Shown: positions 39,582 through 50,430, counted from the first letter of the stretch. The stretch is DNA of 64,000 nucleotides from Carpediemonas membranifera (GCA_019828565.1 JAHDYR010000005.1:1302001-1366000), one strand, 5' to 3'. A program made the numbers and translations. Notes: generated from the letters alone by a model not told the origin.

Positions 39582-39598
39582 TCGACGATGGAGAAAAC

Positions 39599-39671
39599 TG
39601 GTCCACGTGGGGCTCGAACCCACGACCTTTGGCTTATCAGACCAACGATCTACCGACTGATCTAGCAGACC
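39599..39671 (-). tRNA. tRNA-Ile (anticodon GAU)
   Basis: Minus strand GGTCTGC ... GTGGACCA folds as a 73-nt cloverleaf: acceptor stem of 7 pairs with two G-U, D-arm GATC/GATC, anticodon arm TTGGT CTGATAA GCCAA (anticodon GAU), T-arm GTGGG TTCGAGC CCCAC. B box GGTTCGAGCCC is perfect. No CCA is encoded and TTTT follows, as in Pol III genes. GAU is unusual: eukaryotic nuclear tRNA-Ile normally carries AAU or UAU. It lies between the ends of DIRS-3 and DIRS-4. Confidence 0.88.
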
Positions 39672-39877
39672 TGCATATCATCGACATGTAAGCTATCACG
39701 CCTCGGGCGTGGCTCACGCCCTGACACTGCTGGGTCAGGGTGTGTCAGAACAGGATTCCGGAGACACGAGAAAGATGGACAAAATATTTAGAAAATCTCG
39801 AAAGATATGATTGTGGATACGGTCTTGATCCGTCCCGATCGCGAGCAGATCGTATCCCTCCAGCAGAAACCGTGAGG

Positions 39878-40417
39878 ATGGCCGAAGGCGACGCGGATAA
39901 CGCTGATCCGCCGCCTGTCACCATGGAGAGCCTTGCTGAGCTCATACAACAGCAGCAGAACATCATTACGGCACTCCGTTCGGAGGTTTCATCGGTTAAG
40001 GACAGTACACGGGACCCGAGACGCCCGTCTCGGATAGGAGCCGTTGCTAAGGAGTACGACCACCTCCGCGAGACACTTGCCGACATCAGAGGTATCCTCA
40101 ACAACCCGGAGATGACGCGCGTCAACCAGATCGAAGCCGCGATAGAGGCGGTCTTCGAGCGCAGGCTCGAGTTCCTACGGCTATATGACAGCCACTCCGA
40201 CACCGCTGCGCGCTACTTCATGGCTATTTCGAGAGAAGAACGAGACGCGCAACGCTTCGTAGTGCTGGCCGCCAAGGCGGCCAAGGCCACTCCACCGCCT
40301 CCTCGACCCAAGCGGTTCCAGAGAGGCTTCGGCGGCTTCAGCCGCAACTCTCCCCGCTTCAACAACAACAACCGTCGTGCCCCGGCAACCGACCTCGGAC
40401 CGGGGCGGGCCCAGTAG
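39878..40417 (+). CDS. DIRS-4 gag-like protein (about 180 aa)
   Basis: The frame is open from 39740, but the ATG at 39878 (MAEGDADNADPPPVTMESL) matches the start type of the other DIRS gag genes. Coiled-coil N-terminus (ELIQQQQNIITALRSEV), helical core, Arg/Asn-rich basic end (RNSPRFNNNNRRAP) likely to bind RNA. No zinc knuckle. Confidence 0.68.
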   Translation: MAEGDADNADPPPVTMESLAELIQQQQNIITALRSEVSSVKDSTRDPRRPSRIGAVAKEYDHLRETLADIRGILNNPEMTRVNQIEAAIEAVFERRLEFLRLYDSHSDTAARYFMAISREERDAQRFVVLAAKAAKATPPPPRPKRFQRGFGGFSRNSPRFNNNNRRAPATDLGPGRAQ

Positions 40418-40489
40418 AGGCCAGAGAAGGGTTAAGCCTGAACCCGATGACTATAAAAGGCTCGATATACTTCGAAGAGTTTTATTGCA

Positions 40490-42470
40490 ATGGAAAGAGA
40501 AGAAGCACAAGAAGATCAGCAAGACACCTCCACCCAGTGTATACAGGGGCTGACGGGCTCGATGAGCCGTCGGTGGATGAGGTGGCAGGCCCTCGGGGCC
40601 AGCAGGGAGGTGGTGCAGCTGTTACGAGAGGGAGTGAAGGTCACCCCGGCAGCACCGGCGCTCAATGCGCACCTCCAGAAGGAGACAGACACGATGAAGG
40701 CTCTACTAGAGGAGCTACTGCAACAGAAAGCAATAGAGAAGGGCGAGGCGACGACAATATGCCCCCTGTTCACATTAGAGAAGAAGATCGCAGGCAGCTA
40801 CCGTCTGATACACGACCTGAGACCGGTCAATGCATACCAAGAGGACCTAACATTCAGGCTGAAGGGCCTAGCAGAGATACAGCATGGAGTTCCGAGAAAC
40901 TCGTGGGGAATAACATTGGATATGAAGTCCGGGTACTACCAGCTCCTAGTGGAGGAGAACTCACGACAGGAACTCGGATTCTCGTTCGAGGGAGAACAAT
41001 ACAGATGGAGAGGACTCCCTTTCGGCCTCTCAACGGCGCCACGGCAGTTTCAGTCGGTTACGTCACAGATGGCGAAGATCCTGCGCTCACTTCTCGAAGG
41101 ACTGATAATATACGTGTATCTGGACGATCTGCTCATAATCAGTCGCTCGAGAGAGTCGTTGAACGCCCAGGTCCCACGGATCATAGAGATCTTGGACTCA
41201 CTTGGAGTCGTCCTATCGAGAGAGAAGTGCCACTTGACCCCGTCCCAGAGGGTAACTTACTTGGGCGTGATAGTCGACTTGCGCGAGATGACGATGTCGC
41301 TGCCAGAGGAGAAGAGGGCTCAATACAGCAGACTCATAGCCAACCTGCAACTCAAGAGACACACAAAGCGGGACCTTCAGACCCTTCACGGAAAGCTCCT
41401 CTTCTGCCGGTTCGCACTGGGGACGCGGGCACTTGTCCGGCTCAGAGAGCTGCAGGTCAGGATCGCTGGCTGCGACGACCGAGTGCGGTACCCAAAGTCC
41501 AGCCTGCCCCAGGACCTACGAACGGATCTGCGGTGGTGGGCCAGACAGCTATCATCCGACCCGGCATGGTACTTCGGCCCAAGAGGCCAGGTACTTCGTA
41601 TGGAGACCGACGCGCCGGACTATGCGTTCGGTGCGACGCTGTTTGTCGAAGACACGTCCCTCAACATCCAGGGCAGGTTCTCAGAGGCACAATGCTCCAA
41701 GAGCATCAACGCGAAGGAGCTATGGGCAATGGAGGAAGGCCTGCGGAGATGGACGAGCGACATTCAGGAGAGGGACCTACTCATAGCCGGGGACAACACA
41801 TCAGCGCTTTCATGGGTCCTGAAGTCAAGCACCAGAGCTCCCCGACACATCAGAAGGACGATTGTGGAGCTTCACGACTACTTGTTCGAGATTGGCTGCA
41901 GGATAAGAACCAAGCACATTCCAGGGAGATACAACACGACTGCCGACGGGCTGTCCAGGTACCGGAAGCTGGACTGGAACTCACCCGCGGCGATGCTCCA
42001 GAGCGCGCTGGAACGATGGGGGTTTGAGTTTTTGAGTTTTTGAGTTTATTTTTTGATACAGTGCCGGGGTGTCCACCTCCAGGCACTGGCCACAACCCGA
42101 GCCAGACGAGCGGTGATCAGCCGATGGGGGTCAGTAGACCGATCACTCTTCTGCGCGGAGAGATTCCTGCCGGAGGACCACGACTTCCAGACGGACGCAT
42201 TTACATGCAATTGGTCAGAGATGAGGTCATTGGCGGTCCCACCAGTCAGCCTACTGGACAATGTCATCGCCAGGGCGGAGGAGATCGCCACGTCAGACGA
42301 GACGCACCCCGCACTGCAGCAGAGAGGCCTATTAGTCATCGCACCACAACGCAGGACGAATGCCAGACTGGCAGCCATAGCACAGGACTGGTTCGAGGCA
42401 GCGTTCCCGATCAGCTGGTGGGCCCACACGGAGATAGAGAGCCTCTTCACAGGCAAGCAGAGAGCGCATA
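40490..42470 (+). CDS. DIRS-4 reverse transcriptase-RNase H (interrupted)
   Basis: ATG 40490. RT: LIHDLRPVN, TLDMKSGYYQLL, LPFGLSTAPRQF, VYLDDLLI. RNase H: METDAPDYAFGAT, NAKELWAME, IAGDNTSALSWVLKSS, PGRYNTTADGLSRY. An apparent stop at 42043 follows repeated T5 runs (GAGTTTTTGAGTTTTTGAG); beyond it the expected C-terminal pol region continues one frame over (VDRSLFCAERFLPEDHDF ... WWAHTEIESLFTG) to the CATG-2 insertion at 42470. It resumes after 46227 (TFIAYWIPIATETSS). Confidence 0.82.
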
Positions 42471-42515
42471 CTGTTAAAAACGGGGTTTCGATGCCTGAGG
42501 AAATCATGAGGAAGT
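42471..42515 (+). repeat. left TIR of CATG-2
   Basis: CTGTTAAAAACGGGGTTTCG ... TGAGGAAGT; matches the reverse complement of 46178-46222 with two mismatches. Confidence 0.85.
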
Positions 42516-42756
42516 CCGTTTTCACGAAAAAAAATGGTGAAAACATTAGATTCAGTGAAATCTTTTCACCATTTTCACAAGGCGCAAGAACACGAAAGAG
42601 ATGGCACTGAACACCCCTGGATGTACAGGACATCACTATACATGCTTTCCATGCATCTGTGAGCTTCTGCATTTTTCACACATTTTCACGAAATGCTTCT
42701 CTGCACTGAGACCACTGTTCGCCAAGAGAATCACTGATGTTGTCGATAAATGCTAT

Positions 42757-43262
42757 CCATAAGCTACTCCTGTCTTTATTTCCGCTGCTGCTTCCCTCGT
42801 AGCGACGCACAGGTAGCTGTCGCAAAATGCACTTTAAGACCGAATTTCGCACAGCTACCTGTGCATGGTGTTTGAGCTTGATTGAAAGGCACTGAACAAT
42901 ACAGGGCTACTCTGCAGGTAACAGTAAGCAATACTTGAGCGACTTTGGGCCTCGAAAGTGGTAGGATCTCATCAATGTTTATGACCCACCCTCGCATCAT
43001 CCTGATCAGAACTTCACGCTTACTCACATGCTCAAATACTATCCATATGTCCTCCCTGTCACCGATGTAGTCGTTGTCGACCGTGTCTCAGCCTGGATAC
43101 TCCTCCTGTCGACCGCACTGTCGTCTCCAACGTCTGTTAGGTCGACCCTGGTGTCCAACTCAGTTATATTAGTCATCTAATGCAGGCTAAATTCGTCATA
43201 CATGACCACGGAGTTGTTCAATGCGACTTCAAGTCTCACAATTTTCTTTCCGCTCTGAACAG
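42757..43262 (+). pseudogene. decayed copy of the CDC7-like kinase
   Basis: Begins with the same promoter region as the gene at 16970 (CATAAGC...TCCTGTCTT, then GCACAGGTAGCTGT ... ACAGCTACCTGTGC) and ATG at 42865. Coding decays at once (ATG GTG TTT GAG CTT GAT TGA). Later matches include TGTCCTCCCTGTCACCGATG (kinase TGTCCTCCCCTGTCGTCGAT) and CATACATGACCACGGAGTTG before the catalytic loop. Many substitutions and stops: an old relic. Confidence 0.78.
42807..42864 (+). promoter_or_regulatory. inverted repeat with TGCACTTTAA in front of the kinase relic
   Basis: Perfect 14-bp arms at 42807-42820 and 42851-42864 around TGCACTTTAA (42828-42837). Same spacing as at 16912-16969. Confidence 0.5.
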
Positions 43263-46177
43263 AATGTATAGGTGACTGAATATGGCTCAGCGATGGCTAG
43301 AATCACAACTAATTGTCCTCTCTGACTCTTTGAAAGCTATTCGAGTGTGTCAGATCATTCTAATCTTTCCAGTCGCGCCATAATGTTAAACGGAAAGCCC
43401 AATCTCGCGATTGAATACGCATAGTCGACGCAGAGAAGCATTGTATAGCCAAGAACGCCTTCTTGAACATGACAGTATTGTTGACGTGACTCCAACATTA
43501 GTCCTCGGATTGATATTATGTCGAGACAGGAAGATGGGAGGGATGCACCACGACTCATGAGACTAAATGTCTCCCAAACCATCTCCTAAACCATTTGATG
43601 TAGTGTGATTGAACTTGTACTGTGTTTACCTTGAAGTGCGCCCCATGTATTTTTTTGTTTACGTATATCAACATAAATACGCCAATTTATTATCGTAAAA
43701 TTGCTGGGCCCGGGTCAGCACAGTCTAAGGACCCGCCATATCGCTTTTCAGGTAGAAGTAGTCTGAACCCTAAATTTGCTTTACGTATATCTCGGTAAAT
43801 AGACTCGAACGATATGTAAAAATCTTGGATCCGTCCTAACATATCAAATACTACACATATACCAAGTTTCAGCCAAATCCAAGCCGAGAAGATCACCCCC
43901 GTCAAGCCCATGGACAATGGTAGGTCAGAGTGGTTTTGGCGAAAATAACAGTGCATTGCTGTATTCCAAATGTATGACTTATAGTGCAATGCACTGTTAT
44001 TTTCGCAGAGCCGAACTTGGAGGTGGCCAGAAACTGACATCGCTGAAAAGCTCAGAGACGTCGTTATATCATCTATAACGGCATCTCTGAGCTTTTGGGC
44101 GCACGGTTTCATCCTGACGTGGAGATCGATGCTTGTGAAAATGAAGAATCGACTAGGAGAGCTCTACGCTTGCATGCAGCCTTCTATTAGGTTGTTGATG
44201 TTGGTTATATGCTTCTTTTCGTTCTCGATGCGTGTGGATGAGTATTCTGTTGCAAGATTCATTTTGATGGACTGATGTTGGTTATAGAGGATAAAGGCAC
44301 CAGAATGGATCATATGCATGCTATAAACCCGTTCTGTGCCGTTGGAATAGCGTTATTCGATAGTCAGTAGCACTTGTTGTTCGTTTCACTCGTTGCAATC
44401 ATTAAAGTGCACATGGAGAAATGATAAATCCTGGCCCATCTGTGCATGTGACAGCAACAAGGGGTCTCGGGGTAAGAGCAGGAACAAGAATTGGGAACAG
44501 CGAATTCCAGGCTGCCTGTCAACGAGCTAAGAACTGACCCCAGCCAGGTGAAACAAATGGAACTTCTCAGAATGTCATAATATTCGCTGGTGTATGAGAC
44601 TCACTGCCTCCCCTGCTCACCCCAATTAGCGATATAGGGACTTAGGGATGTGCAGTGCAATGACCGTGATAAATGCGGACGCAGAAGAGGCAGACCAGCA
44701 CTTGTGGGGAACACTCACACCCCCGCTAAATCACACGCAAGGTCACCGGAGAAGACACAAGTCTCATAGAGTCCACAGGTATGAACTTTTGAGGTCATAA
44801 CTCTATGCTCTATGGCGGGTGCAATTGTGATAGGAAGTGCGTTGAATGCAAGTTGGAGGTCTAATGCGCTCTAGAGTCTTCTTCTGGTCATCATTCAGCG
44901 GATGAGGTAGCGCCCAGGCCGGGTGGAGAGTGGCGAAAATGGTCATTCACGAGCTTTGGGCAGTTACCCGCGTCTCTCGGCTGTGGGATAATGGGATACC
45001 GGACCTGTCCATGACCGAACACCAATCGACCTAAAATTGTATTTAATGCGAAAAAATTTTTACGATGGTGTCTCTGACCTCCTGCCATGATACAGGTGCG
45101 AGAGGTACAAAGTTATTCTTTTTGATGTTTTTCTCCCGAGACCATTTTGTGCCACCAAGAAAAAAAAAGTGGCACAAATGAGTTTGAAGTTTGTGTGCTG
45201 CAGAACTACATTCTGAGGTGTTCAGGGGATGTGTATAGTGTCTAATAAAGTACCCAGTGCAAACCACCAGCGGCATGATCATCACAATAGCGATTACGAA
45301 CTGTGAAATTTCACATTTTCACATTTCACGGAGTTTTCACGAAACGCGATTACTGCGATTGCGACATCTTGGAGCTGAAAAGCGGCAGAAATGCCTGTAA
45401 CAAGGATCTATAACATATCTTGAAGTTAGACTGCTGATAGCTAGTCTCGTTGTCGAGTTCTGAGCTTGCACAAAAAAGTTGAATCTGAATTTCACGGTCA
45501 ATATTGACCTAGATCGCGAAAGTGAAGGTGTAAGAAAAGGCTAACTCACCAACGAGAGCAGCTAGAGGAAAATGGTAAAGGGTTTTGCAATCTGCATCCC
45601 CTGAGGAGTTCAGTTTCACACAGATGAGGATTTGAGAAAGCTCCCCTTTCACAACGTCTTTGGGCACCTTCGACGGCATCGATAATGATGAAGCATACCA
45701 TTAGCCCTTATAGGCTATGATACACATCTACTGTTGGCGAAATGTTCTGCAATGTTGTCATCGACGAGATATGGTACCACATTTTTTATATCTCAAGATT
45801 GATGAAGTGCCCCATCTAGCCGAGCATATCCGGGTGCTGTATGAAGGTCATATAGCACCCCAGTATGGTTGGTTAGTTGGGGCACTTCACCAATCCCGAG
45901 ATCGAGTGATTCAATCAAAAGAACCCAGCGACTGAGACATCGCTGAGAGCTGAAACCGAGAGAGGATGTATAAACAGTAGTACTGAGCTTGCTTACAGAC
46001 CAGCTTGTCATTACGACCACTTTTCACCAACTACATAAAATGCGTTTCCCTATTTACTCGCCGATGAGCAAAGTAATGCTCGACAAAGATGTAAGATATG
46101 CGTTATTCATCTATAAAGCACCTGCTGTAGTATTTAAATCGGCTTCAGGGGTTCTAGTTTCGGATATCGCCATTTTC
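43263..46177. other. CATG-2 interior: palindromes, no supported gene
   Basis: Notable structures: hairpin 43937-44007 (GCGAAAATAACAGTGCATTGC both ways), hairpin 44052-44095 (GCTCAGAGACGTCGTTAT), the motif CTCGTTGCAATCATTAAAGTGCAC (44391-44414), and hairpin 45793-45897 (GAAGTGCCCCA facing TGGGGCACTTC). A 75-codon minus-strand frame at 43355-43582 (GVLGYTMLLCVDYAYSIARL) looks faintly protein-like but is not assigned. Confidence 0.5.
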
Positions 46178-46222
46178 ACTTCCTCACGACTTCCTCAGGC
46201 ATCGAAACCCCGTTTTTAACAG
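46178..46222 (-). repeat. right TIR of CATG-2
   Basis: Ends GAAACCCCGTTTTTAACAG; partner of 42471-42515. Confidence 0.85.
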
Positions 46223-46228
46223 TATGCG

Positions 46229-47116
46229 ACGTTCATAGCCTACTGGATCCCGATCGCCACAGAGACCTCGTCCTCACAGCCGGGGGAGTCCTGCAACAGA
46301 GAGCGAGAGAACGTATCGCCGGCGGAAGACAGGAGGAGCACAGGTGGCGAAGAGGCCCCAGAGAGTTCGAGACAGGCCTCAGAGATCAGATACTCGGAGC
46401 AGCACTCATCAGGGATCGGGAGCGGAGCACCCGAGAGCGCATAGCCGTGGAGACGGCAAAGTACATCAGTTTTGCAGAACGTATGATGGAGGAAGAGGAG
46501 GAAGCTGGAGAGAACAGAGACACGGTAGGAGCAAGGGCAGCAACAGCCGTTTTCCTGGGCGAGATGGCACAACGCATTAGGGACGCAGACTGGAGAGCAG
46601 AAGTCGAAGAGATCGCACAGATGACACCTGACGACGACTATCTCCTACACTACATGATACAAGAGATCCCATTCATTGCCAAGGACACATTCCTCGTCAA
46701 GGAAGCAAATATCAGGACTGGCCTAGAGTCGATCAACCATGGTCTGGAGAGCTCACCCATCCACAGGGCTCTGATACGCGCGTGTGCAAGAATGGCCGGC
46801 AAATGCGAGCTGACTGTGGGTCGTAAGACCGGAAAGGCATACCCGGTGACAGTCGAGCAGCTGAAGAGAGCAGCAGCCGCGGCGCGCAAGACCAAGTCAC
46901 CGGCGCTCACGCAGGCAGTAGCCTTCGGACTGACGTGCTTCTCCACCGTCAGCAGATCAGGGGAGATAATGAGCTTACTCACGACCGACGTTCGGCGGGT
47001 GAGAGAGGGCTACGAGATCACTATTCGAAGATCCAAGACCAGGGATGAGCCCATGGTGAAGCTGGTCCCACTACTAGCAGCAGGAGGCTTAAGCCCAGCC
47101 AGGTGGCTGAGACATG
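46229..47116 (+). CDS. DIRS-4 tyrosine recombinase, N-terminal part
   Basis: Frame DVHSLLDPDRHRDLVLTAGG (from about 46229) through METAKYISFAERMMEEEE to the first catalytic Arg (TVSRSGEIMSL) and LSPARWLRH. It is cut there by CATG-3 at 47116. It overlaps the end of pol in the -1 frame, as in DIRS-2 and DIRS-5. The remaining catalytic residues are at 51358-51674. Confidence 0.8.
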
Positions 47117-47168
47117 CAGTCAATTCTGGTACCTTTTCTGGAACAAATAGTTCCAGAATTGGTTCCAG
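47117..47168 (+). repeat. left TIR of CATG-3 (52 bp)
   Basis: CAGTCAATTCTGGTACCTTT ... ATTGGTTCCAG; holds the inner palindrome TTCTGGAAC/GTTCCAGAA. Identical in reverse at 51302-51353. Confidence 0.92.
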
Positions 47169-47861
47169 AATGCCAGAAAAAATGGCATTTGCAAGAAAAA
47201 CTAAACGCGTTCAAACAATTTAGCGACGCCTTGCCATGGGATGTAAAGCAATATGCAACTAATACTGGGCCCAAGGAACGTTGATACGTACTGCTCTCAT
47301 GAACTCACTCACTTTTCAGCAGAGCTCGACCAAAAACTAACAGAGGCTTGCCCGAGGTGTGCTTAAGCCAGCTCCAACTCTCTCTCAGTCTGTGACAGCT
47401 CCCCCAAAAAATATTCTTGCTCAAAGTTGAGGTTTTCGGGAAATACTGCCAAAAAGTTTGCTTCTGCTCAAGAACGGGGGATGCGCGTTGGATACCGACA
47501 CCGTTACGTAACAGTTTAACATTCATTATAACAGCGCTAGCCTCCAGATTTCCTTGCGCACGCCTTTATCTGGAGAAAATAGCACAAACTTTCGCAAGCA
47601 AACGCAAATCGATAGAAAAATATGTTTCATGTCCAACGGAGCTAAAACTGAGCACAGTGTTATTCATCCTTCTATTCTACTAGTTTATCACTTCAAAAGG
47701 ATCTGAACTTCAGTATTGATGGTGTTATAGGCACTGGTTCGGTTCGAGTCAAAACTGACTAAACTGTGACGACGGCTAGGTGTTGAAACATGCCATACTC
47801 ACTCGTAGCGTGGCGCTTAATAGTGCCAGAATTGCTTCACTGCCACAAATCAATGGAGGTT
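47169..47861. other. CATG-3 interior, no gene seen
   Basis: About 700 bp without a supported reading frame or repeat. Confidence 0.5.
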
Positions 47862-47890
47862 CATGTTTGTGCATAAAGTACACAAACATG
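47862..47890 (+). promoter_or_regulatory. inverted repeat ending at the small-ORF start
   Basis: CATGTTTGTG (47862-47871), CATAAAGTA, CACAAACATG (47881-47890). The final ATG is the ORF start. Same architecture as in front of the kinase. Confidence 0.45.
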
Positions 47891-48049
47891 AGAAGACACG
47901 AATTCGTCACTGAATTAGAGACGATGCGCATAAGAATCAAAGATTTGGTTCAAATAGAGGAATACTACCTCTTTGCAGACGATATCGCGAAGGAATACCT
48001 TGATGTTGCGTCCATATACCTGATGAAGGCAATCCTACGTTCTCAGTGA
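47888..48049 (+). CDS. small helical protein (53 aa)
   Basis: MRRHEFVTELETMRIRI ... YLMKAILRSQ. Position and direction relative to R4 match the 68-aa gene at 22859-23065, so they may be descendants of one gene, although the peptide similarity is weak. Function unknown. Confidence 0.35.
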   Translation: MRRHEFVTELETMRIRIKDLVQIEEYYLFADDIAKEYLDVASIYLMKAILRSQ

Positions 48050-48164
48050 GGCAACTAGCAAACATGAACCGTATCAAGAGACAAATATTGAAGCACTCCC
48101 CGTCCACATCATGTTTGATAAATTTTCTGGTGTCATTCTGCTGTTAATATCAGACAAGCAAACA

Positions 48165-48244
48165 ACGTAGTGATGCGGAGAGACCGCGTGCTGCTAGAAT
48201 ACGCAGGGCATGATGCACCTGTTGATACCAGGAGCGCTGTCTGG
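48165..48244 (-). repeat. repeat R4, copy in CATG-3
   Basis: Inverted relative to 22693-22775. Shared blocks include GCGTATTC and GGTATCAACAGG against GGAATCAACAGG. Confidence 0.55.
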
Positions 48245-48250
48245 TATGAT

Positions 48251-48282
48251 GATTAATTGCAACGAACGCGATCACCGGAAAT
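48251..48282 (+). repeat. 32-bp repeat shared with the DDE2 leader
   Basis: GATTAATTGCAACGAACGCG then ATCACCGGAAAT, identical to 58817-58848, which reaches into the ATG of DDE2. Confidence 0.75.
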
Positions 48283-48433
48283 TACCTTAACTTACCTTAC
48301 CTGCAGGTACCATGGGTGTTCGTTTTCGTCTCCAAACGCCATCGTGTAAGAGCATAAAGAGCATTTTCTGTTTACTGTGCCGTTGGGGATTGATGGCGCT
48401 GGCGTAGGGGTGCTGTGTGGGCGCCAGTGATGA

Positions 48434-49302
48434 CGGCGCCAGGGATGAGGCGCCAGGATGAGGGAGCCAGGGATGAGGCGCCAGGATGAGGGAGCCAAGA
48501 TGAGGGCGCCAGGGATGAGGCGCCAGGGATGAGGCGCCAGGATGAGGCGCCAGGGATGAGGCGCCAGGGATGAGGCGCCAGGATGAGGGAGCCAGGATGA
48601 GGCGCCAGGGATGACGGCGCCAGGGATGAGGCGCCAGGGATGAGGCGCCAGGGATGAGGCGCCAGGGATGAGGCGCCAGGATGAGGCGCCAGGGATGACG
48701 GCGCCAGGGATGAGGCGCCAGGGATGAGGCGCCAGGGATGAGGCGCCAGGATGAGCGCCAGGGATGAGGCGCCAGGGATGAGGCGCCAGGGATGAGGCGC
48801 CAGATGAGCGCCAGGGATGAGGCGCCAGGGATGAGCGCCAGGGATGAGGCGCCAGGGATGAGGCGCCAGGGATGAGGCGCCAGGGATGAGGCGCCAGGGA
48901 TGAGGCGCCAGGGATGAGGCGCCAGGGATGAGGCGCCAGGGATGAGGCGCCAGGGATGAGGCGCCAGGGATGAGACGCCAGGGATGAGGCGCCAGGGATG
49001 AGGCGCCAGGGATGAGGCGCCAGGGATGAAGCGCCAGGGATGAGGCGCCAGGGATGAGGCGCCAGGGATGAGGCGCCAGGGATGAGCGCCAGGGATGAGG
49101 CGCCAGGGATGAGGCGCCAGGGATGAGGCGCCAGGGATGAGGCGCCAGGGATGAGGCGCCAGGGATGAGGCGCCAGGGATGAGGCGCCAGGGATGAGGCG
49201 CCAGGGATGAGGCGCCAGGGATGAGGCGCCAGGATGAGGCGCCAGGGATGACGGCGCCAGGATGAGGGAGCCAAGATGAGGGCGCCAGGGATGAGGAGTA
49301 CA
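48434..49302. repeat. minisatellite, 14-bp unit GCCAGGGATGAGGC
   Basis: About 60 tandem units with a few single-base losses and replaced units near the edges. Because 14 is not a multiple of 3, the unit reads in all frames as a 14-residue period; the long frames on the minus strand (HPWRLIPGASSLAP repeats) are by-products. Confidence 0.92.
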
Positions 49303-49309
49303 GTATTTG

Positions 49310-49401
49310 AACCCCGAAAACGCCATATTACCAGCACCAATGAGCTTCATCAACGAAGATGCGCTCACTGGTGCCGGTTATGGCGTTTTCGGGGTTCGTC
49401 G
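49310..49401. repeat. long hairpin repeat at the minisatellite edge
   Basis: GAACCCCGAAAACGCCATA at the left pairs with TATGGCGTTTTCGGGGTTC at the right, with further imperfect pairing (CCAGCACCA/TGGTGCCGG). Confidence 0.75.
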
Positions 49402-49558
49402 ATCATTCTGCTCCCAAATCTGCACCTGTATTTTCGTGAGCATGCCCGGGAGCTGGGCCAGACGAGTGGTGCCACAGGGACTAAGCTCCGCTGCTCAGCC
49501 TCTGCCAGGCGACACTCGTCTGAATTCTGCACGAAAAATTCAGACGACGAATGATGGG

Positions 49559-49646
49559 CAAGGGCCGCGAAAACGCTGAAGTACCAGCGCAAGTAGAGCG
49601 GTTTGCAATAAAATAGCTTACTTGCGCTGGTGCTGGCGTTTCGGGG
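49559..49646. repeat. palindromic repeat, hairpin family A, copy 2
   Basis: GTACCAGCGCAAGTA faces TTACTTGCGCTGGTGC around TTTGCAATAAAA; related to 8866-8940. Confidence 0.65.
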
Positions 49647-49649
49647 CCC

Positions 49650-50370
49650 TGAATTGCCCCGGGCGCTCTCCAGGCTTCTCTCCCGGGCTCTCTCCCGGGC
49701 GCTCTCCGGGCTTCTCTCCGGGCTTCTCTCTCCGGGCTCTTCTCCCCGGGCGCTCTCCGGGCTCTCTCCGCGCTCTTCTCCCCGGGCGCTCTCCGGGCTC
49801 TCTCCGCGCTCTTCTCCCCGGGCTCTCTCCCTGGGCTCTCTCTCCCGGGCTCTCTCTCCCGGGCTTCTCTCCCGAGCTCCTCTCCCCGGGCTCTCCCCGG
49901 GCTCTCTCTCCCGGGCTCTCTCCCGAGTCTCTCCCGGGATGCTCTCCCGGGCTCTCTCTCCCGGATGCTCTCCCGGGACTCTCTCGGGCTCATTCTCCCC
50001 GGGCTCTCCCGGGCTCCTCTCTCGCGCTCTTCTCCCCGGGCGCTCTCCGGGCTCCTCTCCGCGCTCTTCTCCCCGGGCGCTCTCCCCGGGCTCTCTCTCC
50101 GGGCTCTTCTCCCCGGGCGCTCGGGCTTCTCTCCGGGCTCTTCTCCCCGGGCGCTCGGGCTCTCTCCGCGCTCTTCTCCCCGGGCGCTCTCCCGGGCTCC
50201 TCTCTCCCGCGCTCTTCTCCCCCGGGCTCCTCTCCCCTGGGCTCCTCTCTCCCGGGCTCCTCTCTCCCGGGCGCTCTCCCGGGCTTCTCTCTCCCGGGCT
50301 CCTCTCTCCCGCGCTCTTCTCCCCCGGGCTCTATCCTCCGGGGCTCCTGTCCCCAGCGCTGTTTCCCAGG
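49650..50370. repeat. CT-rich degenerate tandem repeat (CTCTCCCGGG type)
   Basis: Variants of GGGCTCTCTCC and GGGCGCTCTCC repeat over 720 bp. The Ser/Pro/Gly/Leu-rich frames on both strands are products of the repeat. Confidence 0.88.
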
Positions 50371-50430
50371 CGCTCTGCTCTCTCCAGCGTCCTCACTCGT
50401 AAATGTACGTTGCTGTCTTGTCTGCTTGAT

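Larger units (their letters stand above)
32115..39590 (+). mobile_element. DIRS-3: YR retrotransposon split by gypsy-3
   Basis: gag-like, RT and YR genes between two copies of a 44-bp repeat (32159-32202 and 39538-39581, GTTGGGTAGAGCAAGTATGT...). A complete gypsy element interrupts the RT gene at 33732-38342. The RNase H domain is absent: RT coding resumes at 38347, stops at TGA 38447-38449 and passes straight into YR coding. DIRS-3 was therefore an internal-deletion copy. Confidence 0.82.
42471..46222. mobile_element. CATG-2: 3.75-kb TIR element with kinase relic
   Basis: About 45-bp terminal inverted repeats start CTGTTAAAAACGGGG; the first 32 bp are identical. Flanks are CATA (left) and TATG (right), each one transition from CATG. 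Taking CATG as the original target restores the DIRS-4 pol frame. It carries a decayed CDC7-like kinase and many palindromes but no intact transposase gene, so it is a non-autonomous relic. Confidence 0.75.

Noticed and set aside
43690-44112. A 140-codon minus-strand gene in CATG-2
   Set aside because: It runs through two perfect hairpins and shows no conserved content.
45717-46020. Overlapping genes on both strands with similar peptides
   Set aside because: The similarity of the two translations is a by-product of the 45793-45897 palindrome.
48434-49302. CRISPR-like array
   Set aside because: The 14-bp units are directly adjacent with no unique spacers; it is a minisatellite.
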